NCBI RefSeq assembly: GCF_016462545.1
Contig: NZ_JAEMTA010000025.1
Location: 1-64,000, forward strand
Source: Mycolicibacterium sp.
GTDB taxonomy: Bacteria; Actinomycetota; Actinomycetes; Mycobacteriales; Mycobacteriaceae
Reading direction: 5' to 3'
Length of the DNA stretch: 64,000 nucleotides
Both the position numbers and the translations under genes were made by a program. Shown here in pieces: positions 18,168 to 26,666 of the stretch (its first letter is position 1; each line of letters opens with the position of its first letter). The notes under the pieces were generated by a model that saw only the letters and a list, made by a program, of their open reading frames with translations, was not told where the DNA came from and ran no database searches.

Positions 18168-19000
18168 CCGAAGGCGGACAGGATGCTCGACGTCCGCCAC
18201 CACACCAGTGCCACGAACAGAGCCAGCAGCGTGAGCGCGAACCCCGTCTCGATCAGTACGCGATTCGCTCGCGGCGCATAGGCGAACACCCCGCCCAGCG
18301 CCGCTCCCGTCAGTAGGCCACCGACGTGGCCCTGCCAGCTGATCGAGGGCACGACGAACGTGATGACCAGGTTGATCACGATCAGCCCGACGATCCAGCG
18401 CACGTCGAAGTTGAGTCGTCGGGCCAGGGTGAAGGTGGCGCCGAAGAGCGCGAAGATCGCCCCGGAGGCGCCCAGCGTGGGCACGTTGATGGGCGTGAGC
18501 AGATAGACCAGCACCGATCCGCCCAGCCCACCGAGTGCGTAGAGCGCGATGAAGCGGGTCCGTCCCAACCATCGCTCCAGCGCCGGGCCGATCACCCACA
18601 GCGCCCACATGTTGAACAGGATGTGCATCAGGTCGGCGTGCAGGAAGGCCGACGTCGCGAGGCGGTACCACTCCCCTCGACCGGCGATCCCCACCGGCCA
18701 CAGCACCAACTGCTCGTAGACGCCGGGCACCGCCTTCTGCAGGATGAACATCAGCACATTCGCGGCGATCAGAACGTAGGTGACGTACGGCGTGCCGCCC
18801 ACCGTCGACCTGACCCGCGGCACCGACTTGGCGCCCTCGCCGACGCATTCGACGCACTGATGACCGACCGCTGCCGATCGCATGCAGTCTGGGCAGATGT
18901 ACCGCTGGCAGCGGGTGCAGCTGACGTAGGTGCCGCGGCCGGGGTGCCGGTAGCAGCTCGGTGGAGCTGCGGGCGCGCTAGGCGTGCTGGGAGTGCTCAC
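18164..19000 (-). CDS. rhomboid-family intramembrane serine protease with N-terminal zinc finger
   Basis: The 278-residue protein has an N-terminal cysteine/histidine-rich module (CYRH, CTRC, CPDC, HQCVEC, about residues 16-52) that looks like a B-box type zinc finger, followed by six or more membrane segments. The rhomboid catalytic motif GASGAIFALFG supplies the Ser, and GHVGGLLTGA the His. HADLMHILFNMWAL is the conserved L1/TM2 region. Rhomboids cut transmembrane substrates. The start is GTG at 19000. It is convergent with the haemophore gene, and the two stop codons share CTAG. Confidence 0.88.
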   Translation of the reverse strand: MSTPSTPSAPAAPPSCYRHPGRGTYVSCTRCQRYICPDCMRSAAVGHQCVECVGEGAKSVPRVRSTVGGTPYVTYVLIAANVLMFILQKAVPGVYEQLVLWPVGIAGRGEWYRLATSAFLHADLMHILFNMWALWVIGPALERWLGRTRFIALYALGGLGGSVLVYLLTPINVPTLGASGAIFALFGATFTLARRLNFDVRWIVGLIVINLVITFVVPSISWQGHVGGLLTGAALGGVFAYAPRANRVLIETGFALTLLALFVALVWWRTSSILSAFG

Positions 19001-19035
19001 ACGTCACAGTGTTCCAGCCCGACCGACCGGCTGAC

Positions 19036-19842
19036 TCAGAAGCGCCACAGCGCCTCCTGGGTCGTGCTCGCCACCAATGCGCCGGAGCGGTCGTACATCG
19101 ACCCGACGACCAGCCCGCGGGAATCGCTGTTGTTGAGCGACCTGACGTCGTAGCGGTGCCAGTCGTGCGGGACGAAGGGGCGGTGGAACCACACCGCGTG
19201 GTCCAGGCTCGCCGCGTAGCCGACGTCGTAGCCCCGCGGGGCGTCCGGCGGCCGCGCGACGGGGACGGGCCCGAAGTCGGACATGAAGGTCAACGTGCAG
19301 GCCTGGACCAACGGACCGTCCTCGATGCGGTCTCTGGTCCGAATCCAAAAGGGCGGCAACACGAATGGCGAATCGTCGCCCGGCATCGAGCGGATGTCGA
19401 ATCTGCCCGTGAACCCCAGGTCGGGATGTTTCGGGACCGCGTCGTCGAACGCGAGGGACGAGGACGGCTCCGGATGCCAGTCCGCACCGTCTTCGGGTCG
19501 GTGAAACGATGCCGTCATCTCGAGGATCGTCTTGCCGTTCTGCACCGCGGTGACCTGACGGGTGTCGAACGATCGCCCGTCGCGCGTCCGGACGACATGC
19601 ATCTCGACGTCGACGCCGTACTGCCCGCCCCGCACGAAGTAGAGGTGCAGCGATTGCGGATGCTTGTCCGGCTCGACGGTCGCGCCCGCGGCAGCCAGCG
19701 CCTGCGCGGCGATCAGTCCGCCGAAGAGCCGACTACTGGGCCCGGCGGGCGGCTGCGGCGCCATGAACACGTCGCCGTCGTGTCGCTCGAAGGTCAACAG
19801 CCGGCCGATCCAGCTGGGTCGATCAGACTTGACACCCGTCAT
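19036..19842 (-). CDS. acyl-CoA thioesterase II (TesB-like)
   Basis: The 268-residue protein has the double hot-dog layout of TesB: FMAPQPPAGPSSRLFGGLIAA near the N-terminus, SLHLYFVRGG, and a second half with VWFHRPFVPHDWHRYD and SRGLVVGSMYDRSGALVAS. It hydrolyses acyl-CoA esters to free acids in the cytosol. The rhomboid gene follows 35 bases downstream on the same strand, so they may be cotranscribed, although no functional tie is evident. Confidence 0.88.
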   Translation of the reverse strand: MTGVKSDRPSWIGRLLTFERHDGDVFMAPQPPAGPSSRLFGGLIAAQALAAAGATVEPDKHPQSLHLYFVRGGQYGVDVEMHVVRTRDGRSFDTRQVTAVQNGKTILEMTASFHRPEDGADWHPEPSSSLAFDDAVPKHPDLGFTGRFDIRSMPGDDSPFVLPPFWIRTRDRIEDGPLVQACTLTFMSDFGPVPVARPPDAPRGYDVGYAASLDHAVWFHRPFVPHDWHRYDVRSLNNSDSRGLVVGSMYDRSGALVASTTQEALWRF

Positions 19843-19964
19843 CGTGGGTCACCTTAGCCGAGCACCCGAAAACGTCTTCCGAAAAAAGTGAGGGAACCGG
19901 CGCGGCCCGTTGCTCCTACCTGTGAACGCGGCACACGGCCGCGACCGACACACAGGGAGCCACC

Positions 19965-20285
19965 ATGAACACCAGCCTCACCACCATTCGCCGCCTCACC
20001 ACCGTCGCCCTCGGAGCAGGCGCCGTCGCCGTCGGCGCCCTGGCAATGGGCGCACCCGTCAACGCCGACACGTTCCAGCACTCCTGCGAGACCAACCCCG
20101 GTGCCTATGCCACCGGCGCGGTGCGCGGCGTGTTCACCACTCAGAAGCAGGGCTGGGACCTCGACCAGATCTGCAAGGTCTACGACGCGTCCAGCAAGTT
20201 GCTCGGCACGACGCATCAGCCCATCTACGGCTACTTCCGTCTCGCGCAGTCCCCGGTCACGCCGCCGGTCCGCAGCAGCCGGTAG
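19965..20285 (+). CDS. small exported protein, two conserved-looking cysteines, unknown function
   Basis: The 106-residue product begins with a clear Sec signal peptide (hydrophobic ALGAGAVAVGALAMG, cleavage near VNA-DT about residue 35). The mature part has exactly two Cys (HSCETN and QICKVY), which could form a disulfide, and a proline/serine C-terminus. I do not recognise the family. A GGGAG ribosome site precedes ATG 19965. It lies 79 bases upstream of a membrane-anchored sigma factor gene on the same strand. Confidence 0.7.
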   Translation: MNTSLTTIRRLTTVALGAGAVAVGALAMGAPVNADTFQHSCETNPGAYATGAVRGVFTTQKQGWDLDQICKVYDASSKLLGTTHQPIYGYFRLAQSPVTPPVRSSR

Positions 20286-20341
20286 TCCGTCGACCGAGGA
20301 ACGGCACTCCGCCGTTGCAATTCAAGATCAGGGGGACGACC

Positions 20342-20368
20342 ATGAGCGATCTGGGGGTGAGCCCATGA
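20342..20368 (+). CDS. 8-codon upstream leader frame overlapping the sigma factor start
   Basis: ATG at 20342, preceded by GGGGGACGACC, opens a frame of eight codons (MSDLGVSP) whose TGA overlaps the ATG of the sigma factor gene as ATGA. It has its own strong ribosome site, while the sigma factor site (GGGGGTGAG) lies inside it. This is the geometry of translational coupling. Whether the peptide is made is unknown. Confidence 0.4.
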   Translation: MSDLGVSP

Positions 20369-21864
20369 CCAGTGGCCTGCGATCATCCACGAGCGGGGCC
20401 GACGATGCCACGCTCGCCCGAGCCGCGGCGGCGGGCGACCGCGTGGCGTTCGCCGAGATCTACGACCGCTACGCCGACCGACTGTACGACTTCTGCGTCG
20501 GCATGCTGCGAGACCGGGACGCCGCCGCGGACTGTGTCCAGGACGTATTCGTCACGGCGGCAACGAAATTGGTCCAACTGCGTGAGCCCGACCGGTTGCG
20601 GTCGTGGCTTTACGCGATCGCCCGCTCCGAGGCGTTCTCCCGGATCCGTGATCGCAAGCGCGAACAGCTCAGCGAGGAAATACCCGACATGCCCAGCGGC
20701 GAAGCAGATCTGGTCACCCAGGTGGCCGGCAGCGAGCTGGCCGAGCTCATCAGGGAGGCCAGCGGCGGACTCAGCGACCGCGACCGCGTGGTCCTCGAGC
20801 TGGCCTACCGTCAGGGACTCGACGGTCCCGAGCTCGCGGACGCGCTCGGTGTCACGCCCCGCAATGCCAACACCCTCGTCGAGCGGATGCGTGACACGAT
20901 CGCGCGCTCGTTGGGTGCGCTGCTGCTGTGCAAGCACGTCAAGGCCGACCCGGAGCGTTGTCCCGAACTGGCCGCCATCATCGAACAGGGCGACGACGAG
21001 TTCACCGTCCTGCTACGCAAGCGAGTGGCCCGGCACGTCGACGGCTGCGCGATCTGTGAGGAAGTGCGCGCCAGGATGGTCAACCCGGCCGCGCTGCTCG
21101 GCGCCGCGCCGGTACTCGTCCCCGCACCCGTGTGGCTGCGCGAACGCACCCTCGACAACGCGATGGTCGACCTGCCGCCGACGGGCTCCACCTCCGCCGG
21201 GCCCGAGGACGACACCTCGTGGTGGCCACCCAGGAACCTCGACGTCGACGATCTGGCGCCACCGCCAAGCCCCTCCGGAGCGGGGCAGGCGGCCTCCATG
21301 GTCAGGGGCAGGCCGGTGCGTGCCGGAATCGGCGCGGCGCTGGTGCTCGTCGGCATCGGCGGCGCTGCCGTCCTCGCCGCACCGGCCGCATTCCAGGTGG
21401 TCCCCGCGGACTCCCGCGAACCGCTGACGCCGACGTCCACGATCACCGCGCCCACCACCACCCCGTCGGCCGCGAAGCGCCTTGCGCCGAGCACCACCCC
21501 GACGACGCTGCCACCACCGGTGTTGATCACCACCACCACCTTCACCGTCGTGCCCGCCCCGATTCCCGAGACCACCTACGACGCGCCCGCCCCGTCCACC
21601 GTCCGGCCGACGACGCGCGAGTCGACGACGACCACCTCGCAACCGGTCACCACCCGACCGAAACCGACGACACGACAGTCGGACCCCGAGAGCACCGACG
21701 AGCAGCCACCACCCCAGGACCAAGACCCCCAGCCCTCGAGCGAGCCGCCGACGAAGACGAGGCCGACCATGCCCACCAGGGTCCCGCCGCCGGTGAAGGT
21801 CGAACCCGACTGCCCCCCTCAGGACACCACGTGCAATGGCGGCGGTGGGCCGATCTTCAACTGA
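20365..21864 (+). CDS. ECF-type sigma factor fused to zinc-finger, membrane anchor and external Pro/Thr-rich domain
   Basis: The 499-residue protein has sigma region 2 (about 20-90, AFAEIYDRYADRLYDF) and region 4 (about 135-182, LSDRDRVVLELAYRQGLDGP). These are followed by an anti-sigma-like zinc motif H224-x3-C228-x2-C231. A membrane segment lies at about 319-340 (AGIGAALVLVGIGGAAVLAA). The remaining 160 residues are rich in Thr, Pro and Ser and should lie outside the membrane. Sigma factor and sensor are therefore one polypeptide. No separate anti-sigma gene is adjacent. It may be activated by proteolysis or by an external signal. Confidence 0.87.
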   Translation: MTSGLRSSTSGADDATLARAAAAGDRVAFAEIYDRYADRLYDFCVGMLRDRDAAADCVQDVFVTAATKLVQLREPDRLRSWLYAIARSEAFSRIRDRKREQLSEEIPDMPSGEADLVTQVAGSELAELIREASGGLSDRDRVVLELAYRQGLDGPELADALGVTPRNANTLVERMRDTIARSLGALLLCKHVKADPERCPELAAIIEQGDDEFTVLLRKRVARHVDGCAICEEVRARMVNPAALLGAAPVLVPAPVWLRERTLDNAMVDLPPTGSTSAGPEDDTSWWPPRNLDVDDLAPPPSPSGAGQAASMVRGRPVRAGIGAALVLVGIGGAAVLAAPAAFQVVPADSREPLTPTSTITAPTTTPSAAKRLAPSTTPTTLPPPVLITTTTFTVVPAPIPETTYDAPAPSTVRPTTRESTTTTSQPVTTRPKPTTRQSDPESTDEQPPPQDQDPQPSSEPPTKTRPTMPTRVPPPVKVEPDCPPQDTTCNGGGGPIFN

Positions 21865-22273
21865 CCAGTGGCGCGATGACGGCCACGTAGATCACCACCA
21901 CGGCAAGCGGCGCCATCAGCGGTACCCACGGCAGTGCCACGGGAATGGTGGCACCCAGCACGGCGACCGCGGAGAGACCAAGTGCGCCAAGCACCGTCGG
22001 TGTCGTCAGCGCCACGTCGCCTACCCTGGCGTGACGCAGCACGAGGTAGGCGGTCGCCGCCAGGCCCGCGATCCCGGCGAGCACCGGCGACGGATCGGCC
22101 AGTGCCAGGGCCACGGCCGCAGCCACTACCGCGAACGTCGCGGCCACCCGCCAGAAGGTTCCCAGAACCACCGACACCAGTGCCGCGACCGATGCGACGA
22201 GGGCCGGCCCGCCGCCCTGCAGGGTGGTCGCGGCCACCATCAGCAACCCGAACGCTAGGGACAGTGCGCGCAT
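21857..22273 (-). CDS. small integral membrane protein of the moxR3 cluster (Rv3162c-like)
   Basis: The 138-residue product is nearly all hydrophobic, with about four to five membrane segments and few charged residues. It starts 4 bases after the DUF58 gene stop on the same strand and occupies the last place of the cluster, as Rv3162c does in M. tuberculosis. No catalytic motif is visible. Its 3' end overlaps the sigma factor gene tail to tail by 8 bases. Confidence 0.75.
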   Translation of the reverse strand: MRALSLAFGLLMVAATTLQGGGPALVASVAALVSVVLGTFWRVAATFAVVAAAVALALADPSPVLAGIAGLAATAYLVLRHARVGDVALTTPTVLGALGLSAVAVLGATIPVALPWVPLMAPLAVVVIYVAVIAPLVS

Positions 22274-22277
22274 CGCG

Positions 22278-23534
22278 TCACCTCCTCGCCACGGCCCGAC
22301 GACGCCGCGGCACCAGCCCCATCACCTGGTCGAGATTCCCCTCGGCGGACCACGCCACGATGTCGACGCCGATCGTGCGCATGTCGCGGTACATGAACGA
22401 CCGCTGCATCGCCCACATCCGGGAGATCAGCGGGTCGTCCACGTCGTCGAACGGCGCACCGTCGAGCACGTCGACCGCCACCACGACGTGCCCTCGCCGG
22501 CACAGGTCGATCAGCGCCAGTGCGAAATCGGTATCGAGGAGCGTCGAGAACGCGACGACCACGGCCCCCGGGGGCAGCGCGGCGCGGGGAGCCAGTGTGC
22601 CGGTGGTGGTTTCATGCCCGTCGCCGGCACCCAGAACGGTGTCGAGCACGCGGTAGAACTGGCGTCGACCGATGTCGGCACCCAACCAGCGTGGCAGCCC
22701 GCCGAGTGCGACGACACCGGCCCGGTCCCCGTTGCGCAACGCGGTCTGCACCACCTGAACCGCTCCGCGCACCGTCCGCTCGGTGGCCCTGGTGGCGGGG
22801 CCCGGCGGCTGATCGTAGGTGTCCACGAGCACGACCACGTCGGCCGCCCGTTCGCTGAGCCGTTCGGTGACGTGCAGACTTCCCCGGCGGGCACTGACGG
22901 GCCAGTTGACGGTGCGCAGTTGATCACCGGGCACGTAGGCGCGGATACCGCCGTACTCGACGCCCCTGCCGACGTGTCGCGTCATGTGCGTGCCGAGGCG
23001 GTCGAGCAGCTCGGTGCGCGGCAGCGCGGTGGATTGTGCTGGTGCGACGGGAAATACGAAGACCTCGGCCACCACGGGCGATCCGAGAGCGGCCCGCCCG
23101 GCGAGCAGTCCACCCCGCGCAGAGACGTCGACTCGCACCGCGATCGGATACCGGCCCCACCGCTCGGCGGACAGGACGAGCTCGACTCGTCCCGACGGCG
23201 CGTTCGTCACCTCGAGCGCCGCGCCCTCGGCGGTGGACACGGACAGTTCGACCGGCGCCCCGTCGTCGGTCGTCGCCCACAACGCCAACCGGACCTGCTC
23301 GGTTTCGAAGCAGCGCAGCAGGCCCGGTTCGGCGTGGACCCGAACGGCGGGCGGCGGACGCTGCCAGCGCAGGGAGACCAGCGCACCGAGCAACGGTGCG
23401 GCGAACACGACGGGTTGCCAACGGGCACCGATCAGTGCGACCGCCAACGCCACCGCGGCACACGTCGCCAGCGCCAGCGCCAGCGATGAAGCCCGCCAAC
23501 GCAACTCGACGTCGGTGGTCCGGACGTCGCTCAC
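22278..23534 (-). CDS. DUF58 domain protein (Rv3163c-like)
   Basis: The 418-residue protein has two N-terminal membrane segments (ALALATCAAVALAVALIGA and VVFAAPLLGALVSL). It carries the DUF58 signature IRAYVPGDQLRTVNWPVSARR and a von Willebrand A-like fold with VVVLVDTYD at the metal-site strand. DUF58 proteins work with MoxR ATPases in assembly or chaperone-like roles. The start is GTG at 23534, which overlaps the moxR stop as GTGA. The frame stays open far upstream, but that extension lies in another frame of moxR and is not real. Confidence 0.87.
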   Translation of the reverse strand: MSDVRTTDVELRWRASSLALALATCAAVALAVALIGARWQPVVFAAPLLGALVSLRWQRPPPAVRVHAEPGLLRCFETEQVRLALWATTDDGAPVELSVSTAEGAALEVTNAPSGRVELVLSAERWGRYPIAVRVDVSARGGLLAGRAALGSPVVAEVFVFPVAPAQSTALPRTELLDRLGTHMTRHVGRGVEYGGIRAYVPGDQLRTVNWPVSARRGSLHVTERLSERAADVVVLVDTYDQPPGPATRATERTVRGAVQVVQTALRNGDRAGVVALGGLPRWLGADIGRRQFYRVLDTVLGAGDGHETTTGTLAPRAALPPGAVVVAFSTLLDTDFALALIDLCRRGHVVVAVDVLDGAPFDDVDDPLISRMWAMQRSFMYRDMRTIGVDIVAWSAEGNLDQVMGLVPRRRRAVARR

Positions 23535-24496
23535 GTCGCACCCCGCGCCCGCGGCACCGGGAGCCGCCGCAGCAGCTCCTCCACCACGTCGGCGGTCCGC
23601 ACCTGACGGACCCACATCTCGGGGCGCAGACTGATGCGGTGCGCCAGCGCGGGCACCGCGAGTGCCTTGACGTCCTCGGGGATCACGTAGTCGCGGCCCA
23701 GCAGAAGTGCTCTGGCACGGGCCAGCTGGACGAGGTCCAACTCGGCGCGCGGACTCGCACCCACCGCCACCTGCGGATGTTGACGGCTCGCCACGGCCAG
23801 CGACACCACGTACTGAAGGACGTCCTCGTGCACGGTGACCTGCTCGACCGATTCCCGCATCGCGATGAGCCGATCCGGATCGACGACGCGTTCCACGACG
23901 GGTTCCGCCGACCCCCGGTCGAGACGCCGCCGAAGCATCGACGCCTCGTCCCGTTCGGTGAGGTACCGCAATTCCAGTCTGATCGTGAACCGGTCGAGCT
24001 GCGCCTCGGGCAACGGGTAGGTGCCCTCGTATTCGATGGGGTTGTCGGTGGCCAGGACGATGAACGGTTCGGGCAGCTGATGGGTGACACCGTCGATGCT
24101 CACCTGGCGTTCGGCCATGGCCTCCAACAGGGCGGCCTGCGTCTTCGGCGGCGTGCGGTTGATCTCGTCGGCCAGAAGCAGATTGGCGAAGATCGGCCCC
24201 GGCCGGAACTCGAACCGGCCCGACTGCATGTCGTAGATGGTCGAGCCGAGCAGGTCCGCGGGTAGCAGGTCCGGAGTGAACTGCACGCGCTTGAACTCGC
24301 ACCCCAGCGCTGCGGCGAAGCAGCGCGCGATCAGCGTCTTGCCCAGACCCGGGAGGTCCTCGATGAGGACGTGCCCGCGCGCGAGCAGGGCGGTGAGGAT
24401 GAGGGTCAACGCCGGGCGTCGGCCCACTACGGCGCGTTGCACTTCGTCGAGCACCGCCTCGCAGTGGGCAGCGGTCGTGGTGACCGACAGGGTCAT
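23531..24496 (-). CDS. moxR3: MoxR-family AAA+ ATPase
   Basis: The 321-residue protein has Walker A GLGKT in HVLIEDLPGLGKTLIARC, the FTPDLLPADLLGS and LLADEINRTPPKTQAALLEAM segments of MoxR proteins, and a sensor-like VLATDNPIEYEGTYPLPEAQ. MoxR ATPases act as chaperones for partner complexes, often with DUF58/VWA proteins as here. ATG 24496 overlaps the stop of the upstream gene as ATGA, which decides the start over a longer open frame. Gene order matches Rv3164c. Confidence 0.9.
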   Translation of the reverse strand: MTLSVTTTAAHCEAVLDEVQRAVVGRRPALTLILTALLARGHVLIEDLPGLGKTLIARCFAAALGCEFKRVQFTPDLLPADLLGSTIYDMQSGRFEFRPGPIFANLLLADEINRTPPKTQAALLEAMAERQVSIDGVTHQLPEPFIVLATDNPIEYEGTYPLPEAQLDRFTIRLELRYLTERDEASMLRRRLDRGSAEPVVERVVDPDRLIAMRESVEQVTVHEDVLQYVVSLAVASRQHPQVAVGASPRAELDLVQLARARALLLGRDYVIPEDVKALAVPALAHRISLRPEMWVRQVRTADVVEELLRRLPVPRARGAT

Positions 24497-24981
24497 ATTC
24501 GCTCCAGTCGTCGTAGGACGTCGTCGAGGACCGCGCGACCTGGACCCGACTGCTGCTCGCCCCCAGTTCGCACCACGTTGTCCGGATCCACCCACTGCCA
24601 CAACTGTTCACCGAACAGCGCAATCGCGGTGGCGTGAAACACCCTCGGGTCCTTACCCTTTCGCTGGCCCGTGGCGAGCTCGAATTGCCGCGCGAGCATG
24701 GGCCGCAGATACTTGTCCCAGTCCGAGCGGGTGGAGTCGGCGCGGGCGATCAGGATCTCGGTCTTCGACCGCCATCGACGCAACGACTCGGCCGGGTCGC
24801 GGGCGCGCGAATCATCGATCGTGGCAACGGCATTGCGCACCAGGTACCAGCGCACCACGAGGAGGACGATGACGGCGGCACCGGCACCGGTCCAGAGCAC
24901 GACGTGCCGATCGGGATGCGACAACGCCATCAGCTGGGCGCCGAGCACCACCACGATGGCCACGGCCGCGAGCTTCTTCAC
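24493..24981 (-). CDS. membrane protein of the moxR3 cluster (Rv3165c-like)
   Basis: The 162-residue product has two membrane segments near the N-terminus (AVAIVVVLGAQLMAL and VVLWTGAGAAVIVLLVVRWYLV), followed by a charged cytosolic helical domain ending RAVLDDVLRRLERI. No known catalytic motif. It overlaps its neighbours by 4 bases on both sides (ATGA), so it is translated with DUF4129 and MoxR. Order and size fit Rv3165c. Confidence 0.82.
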   Translation of the reverse strand: MKKLAAVAIVVVLGAQLMALSHPDRHVVLWTGAGAAVIVLLVVRWYLVRNAVATIDDSRARDPAESLRRWRSKTEILIARADSTRSDWDKYLRPMLARQFELATGQRKGKDPRVFHATAIALFGEQLWQWVDPDNVVRTGGEQQSGPGRAVLDDVLRRLERI

Positions 24982-25931
24982 GCATGGCTCCGAAGCTCGT
25001 CGAGCACGTGGGTCAGGACGGCGACCGCCGCATCACGGTGCCCCTCGTTCATCACGTGCGGGCTGAACCGTGCTTCCTCGAAGAGGTCCACCAGCTGCGT
25101 TGCGCTGTCCGGAGCGAGGGCGTGGTGCTCGACTGCGCGGGCCAACACCTCTGATGCGGTGTCGAAGTCGCGTGGAGCGGCGTCGGGCAGGAGCGACAGT
25201 TGCCTCTCCATGGCGGCGTAGCACGCAATGATCGCCTTGCGCGGCTCGCGACTGAGGTCACCGACCTCGGCGAGTCCGACTTCTGCTGCGCGGGCCAGTG
25301 ATTCGGATCCGGTATCGGAGTCGGCGTCCCGCGGGGCGTCCGCGGCCGGATTCCAGGCCGGGGGACGACGTCGACCCCGGGCCGCGATCAACGTCCCCAC
25401 CACGATGACGACGAGGAAGACGATCGTGGCCCCGTAGAAGTATCCGAGCATGGTGGAGGCCGTACCAGGCTCGGCAGGCAACGTCGCGGCGGGAGCGGTG
25501 GCGTTCGTCGCCGGTTCGGCGGCGTCGGGGTTGGCGGTCGGTCCGCCCGTGTCGGCCTGCGGTCCGTCGCCAAGTCGACCGAGGAGCATGGAGAGCACCA
25601 GCCAGCCGAGCACGAGACCGAATCCGATCAGCGCGATCCGCCACGTCGGACGGCCGCGGTCGCCGCGGAGCCAGTCCGGCCTCTCGGCCGCCCGCGCCGG
25701 GGCGGCGGTCGGATTGCGCAGCCTCGTGATCACCGCGACGGACACGACGGCGATGGCCGCGACGAGCAGACCCACGACGACGACGGTCGCGACCGGATCG
25801 TCGGCCGCGGGGGCACGCCGGACGGGTTCCGCTCCGGGCAGATATCCGCGCAAGGCCGCCGCGGCCACGAAGACGAGCGCGACCAGGATGGTCACGGGAG
25901 CGAGGCCGTGTGTCCTCTTCCGAGGCTGCAC
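24978..25931 (-). CDS. DUF4129 domain membrane protein (Rv3166c-like)
   Basis: The 317-residue protein has about four membrane segments, including ones at both ends of the first half and FYGATIVFLVVIVVGTLIAARG before the C-terminal domain. That domain (IIACYAAMERQLSLLP, ASEVLARAVEHHAL) is DUF4129, also found near MoxR genes in other bacteria and often fused to transglutaminase-like proteins. An Ala/Pro/Thr-rich external loop lies in between. The start is GTG at 25931. First gene of the five-gene cluster. Confidence 0.85.
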   Translation of the reverse strand: MQPRKRTHGLAPVTILVALVFVAAAALRGYLPGAEPVRRAPAADDPVATVVVVGLLVAAIAVVSVAVITRLRNPTAAPARAAERPDWLRGDRGRPTWRIALIGFGLVLGWLVLSMLLGRLGDGPQADTGGPTANPDAAEPATNATAPAATLPAEPGTASTMLGYFYGATIVFLVVIVVGTLIAARGRRRPPAWNPAADAPRDADSDTGSESLARAAEVGLAEVGDLSREPRKAIIACYAAMERQLSLLPDAAPRDFDTASEVLARAVEHHALAPDSATQLVDLFEEARFSPHVMNEGHRDAAVAVLTHVLDELRSHA

Positions 25932-25958
25932 CCGGCCGACGCTACGCGACCGGACCCG

Positions 25959-26666
25959 TCACGCGAGGTGTTGGCCGAAGAACGTCAGAATGCGACGCCA
26001 CGCATCCTCCGCCTCCGGTTCGGAATAGGCGAGTCCTGCGACGTTCTCGATCAACCGGAGCGGCGCCGGCAGCCGGAAGTCGTTCATGAACGAGTGGCCG
26101 ACGCCGGGGTACTCCTTCACGTCGCGCGCCACTTCGCCCTCGGACAAGGCGGCCTCGACCTTGGCCGCCGCGCCCGGCAGCATGCGGTCCTTGCCACCGT
26201 AGCTGGCGACCGTCGGGCACGCCCGTCGCAGCGGCAGATAGTCCGAGTCATTGTTCAGGACACCATAATTCGGCGCGACGGCGTCGAAGACCCCGCGCGG
26301 GGCGAGCAACAGACAGAACCCGCCGCCCATGCAGAACCCCACCGCCCCCACCTTGCCCGTGCAGCGTGCGTCGGCGGCCAGATGCTCCTGCGCGGCGACG
26401 ATGTCGTCGATGGCGACTCCGCCACCGGACGACAAGGCGCGCAGCGTGCTCACCACGCATCGCGGGCGGAAGCCGCGACGGAACAGGGCGGGAGCCAGTG
26501 CCAGGTATCCGGCGGCGGCCAGGCGGTCGGTGATGCGCTTGATGTCGGCCGACAGACCCAGCGCGTCGTGGATCACGACGACGCCCGGCCAGGGACCCGG
26601 CCCCTCTGGAACCGCGAGATAGCCGGGCAGCGGACCCGCCGGTGCGGGATAGGTGACGTCAGGCAT
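25959..26666 (-). CDS. dienelactone hydrolase-family protein
   Basis: The 235-residue protein has the dienelactone hydrolase fold, with the nucleophile in GFCMGGGFC (Cys 112), a likely Asp in YGGKDRML and His in GVGHSFMND. The cysteine nucleophile is typical of this family. Substrates are lactones or esters; the actual one is unknown. ATG 26666 is preferred over an upstream start because it overlaps the O-methyltransferase stop by only 8 bases. Last gene of the group running from the DUF2786 gene. Confidence 0.87.
   Translation of the reverse strand: MPDVTYPAPAGPLPGYLAVPEGPGPWPGVVVIHDALGLSADIKRITDRLAAAGYLALAPALFRRGFRPRCVVSTLRALSSGGGVAIDDIVAAQEHLAADARCTGKVGAVGFCMGGGFCLLLAPRGVFDAVAPNYGVLNNDSDYLPLRRACPTVASYGGKDRMLPGAAAKVEAALSEGEVARDVKEYPGVGHSFMNDFRLPAPLRLIENVAGLAYSEPEAEDAWRRILTFFGQHLA

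Noticed and set aside
19880..19920. ECF-type promoter (GGAACC...GTT) upstream of the small exported protein gene
   Set aside because: The spacing between GGAAC and GTT is about 11 bases, too short for the usual 16-18, so it is not reported as a promoter.
22278..24623. 781-codon reading that would fuse extra sequence to DUF58
   Set aside because: The part beyond 23534 runs through the moxR gene in another frame and is Arg-rich nonsense. The GTGA overlap at 23531-23534 explains the real start.
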